A DNA stretch of 11,282 bases, taken from Phycisphaerales bacterium UBA2396. GTDB taxonomy: Bacteria; Planctomycetota; Phycisphaerae; Phycisphaerales; UBA1924. Positions 7,487 to 11,282 of the stretch are shown here, piece by piece; the first letter of the stretch is position 1, and each line of letters begins with the position of its first letter. A program made the translations under genes and the position numbers. The stretch is from assembly GCA_002343325.1 (NCBI GenBank), contig DDSG01000102.1, positions 1-11,282 of the forward strand. The letters run 5' to 3'. The notes under the pieces were generated by a model. It was not told the DNA's origin. It saw only the letters and a list, made by a program, of their open reading frames with translations, and made no database searches.

Positions 7487-8262
7487 GGCGTGCGGGCCCC
7501 GGACATCTGCTGCATGACGAACTCGCCGGTGGCGTCGTGGCAGTCGGGGAGCGTGGCTGTGTTGGGGTGCGTGGGCGTGCCGGGGAGCTCGAGCCCGACG
7601 CGAACACCCCGGCCCAGGAGCGTCACGACGCAGAGCAGGAGGAGCGTGACGGCGGAGATGGCGGGGAGCTTCGCGGCAAGACGCCCGCCGAGCGCCCGCA
7701 GGCCGACGCCCAGCGCGATCATCGCGGGGAGCGTGCCGAGCCAGAAGGCACCCATGACGAGGGCGGCGTCGAAGGGGTCGGCGACGCCGACGGCTGCGGC
7801 GACGAAGGCGTAGAGCCAGCCGCAGGGCAGGAGCGTGGTGAGCAGCCCGATGGCGGCGGCGCGGGGGAGCGGGCCGAGGGTCCAGGCGGCACGGTGCCCG
7901 CGTTCGACGGCCCGCTGCCAGAAGCCCGGGATCGCGGCCGCGGGGAGCCGAACACCGGCGAGGCGGAGCAGCGTGATCGCCGCGAAGACGGCCAGAAGGG
8001 TGGCGGAGAGCGTGGCGGCGAGCCCCTGCACCCCGACAAGCCCGGTCGACAGGTCCACCTTGCTGCCGACAAGCCCGGCGATGGCGCCGAGCGAGGTGTA
8101 GGTCGCGAGGCGGCCCGCGTGGTACGCGGCGTGGAGGTGCCACGACGGGCGATCCCGCCCCGGATCCGCCGTCGCCAGCGCCAGGAACGCGCCGCACATG
8201 CCCACGCAGTGCGTGCTCCCGACAAGACTGGCGACGAAGACCGCGGCGGGCAGGACCATCAT
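7483..8262 (-). CDS. TauE/SafE-like (DsbD_2 type) membrane protein of the cbb3 locus
   Basis: This is a polytopic inner-membrane protein of 259 residues, of the kind usually annotated as 'sulfite exporter TauE/SafE family' or DsbD_2/UreH-like and often found beside ccoGHIS genes. Its role is probably copper or thiol-redox transfer during oxidase maturation, not sulfite export; this is inference from context. Seen: GSTHCVGMCG at 15-24 (C19, C23) at the end of the first helix and TTLLPCGWLYAF at 142-153 (C147), the conserved cysteine/glycine half-repeats of the family; further helices around 74-102, 165-190 and 198-217. After the last helix there is a polar tail of about 40 residues with H232, C241 and H242. 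ATG 8262 overlaps the fixH stop (ATGA), with GGGAG nine bases upstream; a second ATG directly follows. The end overlaps the ccoI start by ATGA. Confidence 0.88.
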   Translation of the reverse strand: MMVLPAAVFVASLVGSTHCVGMCGAFLALATADPGRDRPSWHLHAAYHAGRLATYTSLGAIAGLVGSKVDLSTGLVGVQGLAATLSATLLAVFAAITLLRLAGVRLPAAAIPGFWQRAVERGHRAAWTLGPLPRAAAIGLLTTLLPCGWLYAFVAAAVGVADPFDAALVMGAFWLGTLPAMIALGVGLRALGGRLAAKLPAISAVTLLLLCVVTLLGRGVRVGLELPGTPTHPNTATLPDCHDATGEFVMQQMSGARTP

Positions 8263-8747
8263 GGCGAGACGCTCCCGGGCACGCGGACCGTCGACGTATC
8301 GGTGAAGACAACATCACCCGTGCGGACCGTCAGCCGCACTTCCCACAATCCCGGACGGCCCAGCGGCTGGGCGAAGACGTACCCGTCATCGTGCGGGAGG
8401 AGCGCGGCCTGCCGGCGATCGCGCGAGTGGGCCTGGTGGAAGTACGCGATCTCGACCTGAGCGTCGGCGATGGGCCGCCCCTCGCGATCAAGAAGCCTGA
8501 GCGTCGGCCGAACTTCGGACGACCAGTGCGCGGTCCAGCCGAGTTCGGCGTTGCGCTGCTTCTGCGCGACGGTCTGGTCCCACGCGAGCGCTTTGTCGTA
8601 ATAGTCCGGCTCGGTGGAGTTCTGGGCGTCTCGGCCGAAGACCGCGACGGAGATCATGAACCCGGCGTGCCCGAGCAGGGCCAGCACGACGATGGAGGGG
8701 GCGATCCACCAGCGGGGCCGGGAAGCGTGTGCGAGCGTGGCGTTCAT
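8259..8747 (-). CDS. ccoH: FixH/CcoH family cbb3 oxidase assembly protein
   Basis: FixH/CcoH is a membrane-anchored protein needed for stable assembly of the cbb3 complex. The 162 residues show one N-terminal membrane helix at about 14-36 (WWIAPSIVVLALLGHAGFMI), then the family signature EPDYYDKALAWDQ at 46-58, and a periplasmic beta-rich domain to the end containing GLWEVRLTVRTGD at 133-145. ATG 8747 is supported by AAGGAG at 8756-8761 with an 8-nt spacer and by its ATGA overlap with the ccoG stop; the frame is open further upstream but there it runs across ccoG. The TGA stop (8259-8261) overlaps the next gene start. Confidence 0.92.
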   Translation of the reverse strand: MNATLAHASRPRWWIAPSIVVLALLGHAGFMISVAVFGRDAQNSTEPDYYDKALAWDQTVAQKQRNAELGWTAHWSSEVRPTLRLLDREGRPIADAQVEIAYFHQAHSRDRRQAALLPHDDGYVFAQPLGRPGLWEVRLTVRTGDVVFTDTSTVRVPGSVSP

Positions 8748-10183
8748 CGTGCAGACTCCTTGCCCGCGGCGGGGCCCAGCAGGCGGTACGGCTGCGTGTA
8801 GGTGATCCCGGTGCTGTCGGTGATGAGCAGGGTGATCTCGCGCCGGCCGTTCGTGAAGGACCCGGCGGGCGCCACGACGAGGATCGGCTCTTCGCGCGTC
8901 TGGCGGGCTTCGACGGTGAGCGGATTCTCGGAGGCCTCGATGCGCAGGTCGGGCGCATTGAGGAAGGCGATCGAGAACGATTCGGGCGAGGGCTTGCGGT
9001 TGATGACCTTCACGCGGAGCTGGTTGGCGATCCCCCCGTCGGGCAGCGTGTTGAAGGGGAGCCCGCGGCTGCGCAGGATGTTGACGTTGGCCGGCTTGGA
9101 CGTGAAGAGCACGCCGGCAAACACGGCGGCGAGCACGACCACGATCGTTGGGTAGATCACGATGCGCGGACGGAACTTGGACTGGGGCTTGCCCGTCTCG
9201 ATCTCGGCGAGCGAGCCGTAACGGATCAGCCCACGGGGCTTGCCGAGTTTGGTCATGACGCTGTCGCAGGCGTCGATGCACTGGGCGCAGTTGACGCATT
9301 CCATCTGCAGGCCGTCTCGGATGTCGATGCCCGTGGGGCAGGTCGTGACGCAGAGCTTGCAGTCGACGCAATCGCCCTGCTTCTCGGGCTCGGCGGCGAG
9401 CACGGGCAGGGCGACATCGCGGGCGGTGCTGTTGCGCCGGCGGCCGCGCGGTTCGCCCCGCTTGGGGTCGTACGTCACGATCATGGACTGGCGGTCGAGC
9501 ATGACGCTCTGGAAGCGGCCGTAGGGGCAGGCGAGGATGCAGGTCTGCTCGCGGAAGAACCCGAAGTCAAAGAGCATGGCGGCGGAGACGATGAGCACGA
9601 CCGCGAAGCCGACCGGGTGGTTGAGCGGTGAACCAAACACCCAGTGGCGCAGGCTCTCCCAGCCGACGAAGTACGCGAGGAACGTGTGCGCCAGAAAGAA
9701 GGAGATCGCGAGGAACGCGAAGATCTTGACCGCCTTGCGGAAGCCGCCGCCCTGCCCGGGCTTCTTCGCCCGCCCGGGCTCGCCGTCGGCCCAGCGTTCG
9801 ATGGGGCGGTAGACAAACTCGAGATAGACGGTCTGCGGGCACGCCCAGCCGCACCAGACGCGGCCGTAAAGAGCGGTGACGAAGAAGATCGTGAAGAAGG
9901 TGCCCAGCAGGAGCAGGGCAAGGAGCAGCGTGTCGGTCGGGAGGAAGGTCTTGCCGAAGAAGGTGAACTCTCGGCGGACGATGTCCAGGAACATCGCGGG
10001 CTTGTCGTTGATGTGGATGATCGGCATCGCCGCGAAGATCGCGATGAGGATCCAGGCGACCAGGCGTCGTGCGGACAAAAACCTCCCCGGCGAAGGTCTG
10101 GGCTTGAGCCAACGGCGTGACCCGTCCTTGTTGAGGGTCGAGAGCACGCGGTCGGGCGGGGCAAGCAGAGACGGGGAGGACAT
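8744..10183 (-). CDS. ccoG: cbb3 oxidase accessory protein CcoG (polyferredoxin, cupric reductase)
   Basis: CcoG is a membrane-bound iron-sulfur protein that has been shown in Rhodobacter to reduce Cu(II) for cbb3 assembly. The 479 residues include helices at about 39-57, 84-105, 152-172, 191-208 and 342-361; the conserved CGWACPQTVYLEF at 111-123 and CILACPYGRFQ at 215-225; and two ferredoxin-type [4Fe-4S] motifs, C272-x2-C275-x2-C278-x3-C282-P and C296-x2-C299-x2-C302-x3-C306. A periplasmic Ig-like C-terminal domain (FixG C-terminal type) occupies about 364-470. All expected cysteines are present and the length is normal. ATG 10183 has GGAG about 8 nt upstream. It follows ccoP after 48 nt and overlaps ccoH by ATGA. 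Confidence 0.97.
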   Translation of the reverse strand: MSSPSLLAPPDRVLSTLNKDGSRRWLKPRPSPGRFLSARRLVAWILIAIFAAMPIIHINDKPAMFLDIVRREFTFFGKTFLPTDTLLLALLLLGTFFTIFFVTALYGRVWCGWACPQTVYLEFVYRPIERWADGEPGRAKKPGQGGGFRKAVKIFAFLAISFFLAHTFLAYFVGWESLRHWVFGSPLNHPVGFAVVLIVSAAMLFDFGFFREQTCILACPYGRFQSVMLDRQSMIVTYDPKRGEPRGRRRNSTARDVALPVLAAEPEKQGDCVDCKLCVTTCPTGIDIRDGLQMECVNCAQCIDACDSVMTKLGKPRGLIRYGSLAEIETGKPQSKFRPRIVIYPTIVVVLAAVFAGVLFTSKPANVNILRSRGLPFNTLPDGGIANQLRVKVINRKPSPESFSIAFLNAPDLRIEASENPLTVEARQTREEPILVVAPAGSFTNGRREITLLITDSTGITYTQPYRLLGPAAGKESAR

Positions 10184-10231
10184 GAGGTGAACTCCGTGAT
10201 CCGTGCGAACGAGCCGGGGGCAAAGCCCGAC

Positions 10232-10921
10232 TTACGCGCCGGCGGGGCGGACATGGCCGGTGGACGCGTTCCCGGCCGCGGGCTTGGGAGCGGGGGTGGG
10301 TGCCGGAGCGGCGGGCGCGGGCCAAGGGGGAATGACCTCGCCCTCGGCGGGTCTCGCGCTGGGGAGGTTCTGGCCTCTCAGCGACGCGACGTAGGCCGAG
10401 ACGAGCACGATGTTGTTGGTGCTCAGACGGGTGCGCCAGGCGGGCATCGCGCCCTGGTTGGCGCCCTCGATCACGACCTTGGGGATCTCGGCAAGGGTCT
10501 TGAGGTTCTTGTAGTGATCATCGGTCATGTTGGGACCGATCGTGCCCTGACCCGCCGGGCCGTGGCAACTGGCGCAGTTGGTGGCGTAGATGGACGCGCC
10601 GACCTTGAGCCACTTCGGCTCGGCCATGAGCTTGAGCAGCGTCGGCTCGTCGGTGGACAGCTCGCCCAGGGCGGCGACCTGCTTGCGGAGCTGCATGACT
10701 TCCTCGCGGGCGACCCGCTCCTCGGCGGTGAGCACCTCGCTGTTGGTTTCGTAGTAGATGTAGTACGGGATCGAGATCAGGATCGTGGCGATGAAGATCA
10801 GGTGGAACCAGCTCGGGATGGGGTTGTCGTACTCACGGATCCCGTCGTACTCGTGCTCGAGGATCAGGTCCTTGTGGCCGTCGACGGTGGTGGGCGCCTT
10901 GCCGGGTGTGTTGGTGCTCAC
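10232..10921 (-). CDS. ccoP: cbb3 oxidase subunit III CcoP, single-haem form
   Basis: CcoP is the membrane-anchored cytochrome c subunit that passes electrons to the CcoN/CcoO core. The 229 residues begin with the characteristic HEYDGIREYDNPIPSW at 23-38, then a membrane helix at about 39-57, a charged, coiled-coil-like stretch at about 65-90, and one cytochrome c domain with CASCH at 116-120 and a probable axial Met159 in GAMPAW. Typical proteobacterial CcoP has two CXXCH motifs and is about 290-300 residues; here only one is present. The tail from about 196 is Pro/Ala-rich. The start codon is GTG at 10921, supported by GAGGAG six bases upstream; this site lies within the last codons of ccoQ, whose stop is only 3 nt away. 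Confidence 0.95.
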   Translation of the reverse strand: MSTNTPGKAPTTVDGHKDLILEHEYDGIREYDNPIPSWFHLIFIATILISIPYYIYYETNSEVLTAEERVAREEVMQLRKQVAALGELSTDEPTLLKLMAEPKWLKVGASIYATNCASCHGPAGQGTIGPNMTDDHYKNLKTLAEIPKVVIEGANQGAMPAWRTRLSTNNIVLVSAYVASLRGQNLPSARPAEGEVIPPWPAPAAPAPTPAPKPAAGNASTGHVRPAGA

Positions 10922-10924
10922 GGA

Positions 10925-11086
10925 TTACTCCTCGTCCATCGGAAGGTGACGGTGCTTCTCGAGTTCCGACCCGCCGCGGGAATAGATCTTGATCGCCACG
11001 CCGACAAACGCGGCGAGGAACAGGACCATCGCGATACTGGGCCAGACGGCCAGATTCATGTGGCTGATGACGTCGGTCAGTCTCAT
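10925..11086 (-). CDS. ccoQ: cbb3 oxidase small subunit CcoQ/FixQ
   Basis: This is a 53-residue membrane protein in the CcoQ/FixQ position, a subunit that stabilises the cbb3 complex. My translation starts MRLTDVISHMNLAVW and has one hydrophobic helix at about 12-33 ending in AIKIYSRGG, then a short acidic and basic tail ending HLPMDEE. The family is poorly conserved, so the call rests on size, the single helix plus charged tail, and position between the core subunit and ccoP. ATG 11086 has a perfect AAGGAG ribosome binding site (11093-11098) with a 6-nt spacer; that site overlaps the stop codon of the upstream gene. Stop is TAA at 10925, three bases before the ccoP start. Confidence 0.88.
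   Translation of the reverse strand: MRLTDVISHMNLAVWPSIAMVLFLAAFVGVAIKIYSRGGSELEKHRHLPMDEE
10928..10933 (-). promoter_or_regulatory. Ribosome binding site of ccoP (for a GTG start)
   Basis: The - strand GAGGAG forms the last two sense codons of ccoQ (Glu-Glu) and sits six bases before the GTG at 10919-10921. It supports GTG as the real start of ccoP and suggests coupled translation from ccoQ to ccoP. Confidence 0.75.
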
Positions 11087-11092
11087 CGCGTT

Positions 11093-11098
11093 CTCCTT
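11093..11098 (-). promoter_or_regulatory. Ribosome binding site of ccoQ overlapping the upstream stop codon
   Basis: The - strand reads CTAAGGAGAACGCGATG: the TAA stop of the upstream reading frame (11097-11099) shares two bases with the AAGGAG that serves ccoQ. Spacing to the ATG is 6 nt. The arrangement fits translational coupling between the core subunit and ccoQ. Confidence 0.75.
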
Positions 11099-11282
11099 AG
11101 CGTGAGGCGGGTTCGGCCGGGGTGGGTTCTGCAGGGGTGGGTTCTGCAGGGGTGGGGTTTGCAGGGGTGGGGTTTGCGGCCGGGGCCGCCGGGGCGGCGG
11201 GGGCCCGCGTCGCGGGGGACATCACGGCGCCGGGGCGCCGCCGCCGGGGGGGGGGCGGGCGGGACCCCCCCTTCTTTCCGCC
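11097..11282 (-). CDS. C-terminal tail of a cbb3 core subunit, probably CcoO or a CcoNO fusion (partial)
   Basis: On the - strand a frame runs open from the right edge to TAA at 11097. My translation of the end is ...GAVMSPATRAPAAPAAPAAN followed by repeats of PTPA(N/E) and the last residues AEPASR. No domain of the oxidase is visible in it; the assignment comes only from position directly upstream of ccoQ and ccoP, where CcoO or a fused CcoNO is expected. The tail is a Pro/Ala-rich, probably disordered extension of at least 40 residues, similar in character to the tail of CcoP here. The outermost roughly 50 bases consist of long G and C runs and may contain sequence errors, so the Arg/Pro-rich translation from that part should not be trusted. 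Confidence 0.5.
   Translation of the reverse strand, partial: GGKKGGSRPPPPRRRRPGAVMSPATRAPAAPAAPAANPTPANPTPAEPTPAEPTPAEPASR
11119..11178. repeat. Four tandem copies of a G-rich 15-bp repeat
   Basis: Units of 15 bp occupy 11119-11133, 11134-11148, 11149-11163 and 11164-11178. The first two are identical, GGGGTGGGTTCTGCA on the + strand; the last two read GGGGTGGGGTTTGC followed by A or G. The period is a multiple of three, so the repeat keeps the - strand frame and encodes PTPAE or PTPAN on that strand. Copies in two sequence classes suggest stepwise duplication. The + strand has eight runs of at least three G. Confidence 0.9.

Noticed and set aside
7487..8317. N-terminal extension of ccoI by 277 codons in the same frame.
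   Set aside because: The extension reads across the TauE-like gene in another frame as Arg/Pro/Ala-rich sequence; the ATG at 7486 gives a normal CcoI N-terminus and an ATGA junction.
7399..8460. A 353-codon + strand frame opposite the TauE-like gene and fixH.
   Set aside because: Antisense shadow, charged low-complexity translation, no ribosome binding site or family motif.
11119..11178. CRISPR-like array.
   Set aside because: The 15-bp units are directly adjacent with no spacers and keep a coding frame; there are no cas genes.

Overview
The window looks like a piece of a GC-rich (about 65-70 % by eye) bacterial chromosome. It most resembles Planctomycetota, probably the Phycisphaerae side. 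The reasons are the wording of the 16S rRNA 3' end (for example TTCCTGAGCCTTGTACAC instead of the proteobacterial TTCCCGGGCC form), a 16S gene that is not followed by tRNAs, 23S or 5S, and a cbb3 oxidase cluster with a single-haem CcoP. The lineage is an inference from memory of such sequences, not from a search.

Layout. Bases 1-313 are the 3' end of a 16S rRNA gene on the + strand. A hairpin-rich trailer follows and ends in a clear intrinsic terminator (509-542), so this 16S forms its own transcription unit. Next come a GNAT acetyltransferase (670-1164, -) and an exported zincin-like protein with an HELIH motif (1273-2715, -). Divergent from these is a two-gene + strand unit, a DUF1428/YbaA-like protein (2792-3154) and a second GNAT acetyltransferase (3151-3597), joined by an ATGA overlap. 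An AT-rich gap then leads to an orphan membrane-anchored protein (3829-4740, +) whose base composition is clearly lower in GC than its surroundings.

From 4827 to the right edge everything is on the - strand and belongs to one cbb3-type cytochrome c oxidase locus. In transcription order it runs: the C-terminal tail of a structural subunit (probably CcoO or a CcoNO fusion, cut by the window edge), ccoQ, ccoP, ccoG, ccoH/fixH, a TauE/SafE-DsbD_2-like membrane protein, ccoI (copper P1B-ATPase) and ccoS. The structural genes encode the high-affinity terminal oxidase; G, H, the TauE-like protein, I and S are the copper-handling and assembly factors. The genes are tightly packed: three ATGA overlaps, one 19-nt overlap, and a ribosome binding site lying on the preceding stop codon. 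This implies co-transcription and translational coupling.

No CRISPR array, insertion sequence, tRNA or phage gene was seen. I found no clear undescribed multi-gene system. The points most worth a second look are the stand-alone 16S with its structured trailer, the one-haem CcoP, the metal-ligand-rich tail on the TauE-like protein, the zincin-like exported protein, the low-GC orphan gene, and a G-rich 15-bp repeat tract (potential quadruplex) encoding a Pro/Ala tail just before the poor-looking right end of the sequence.
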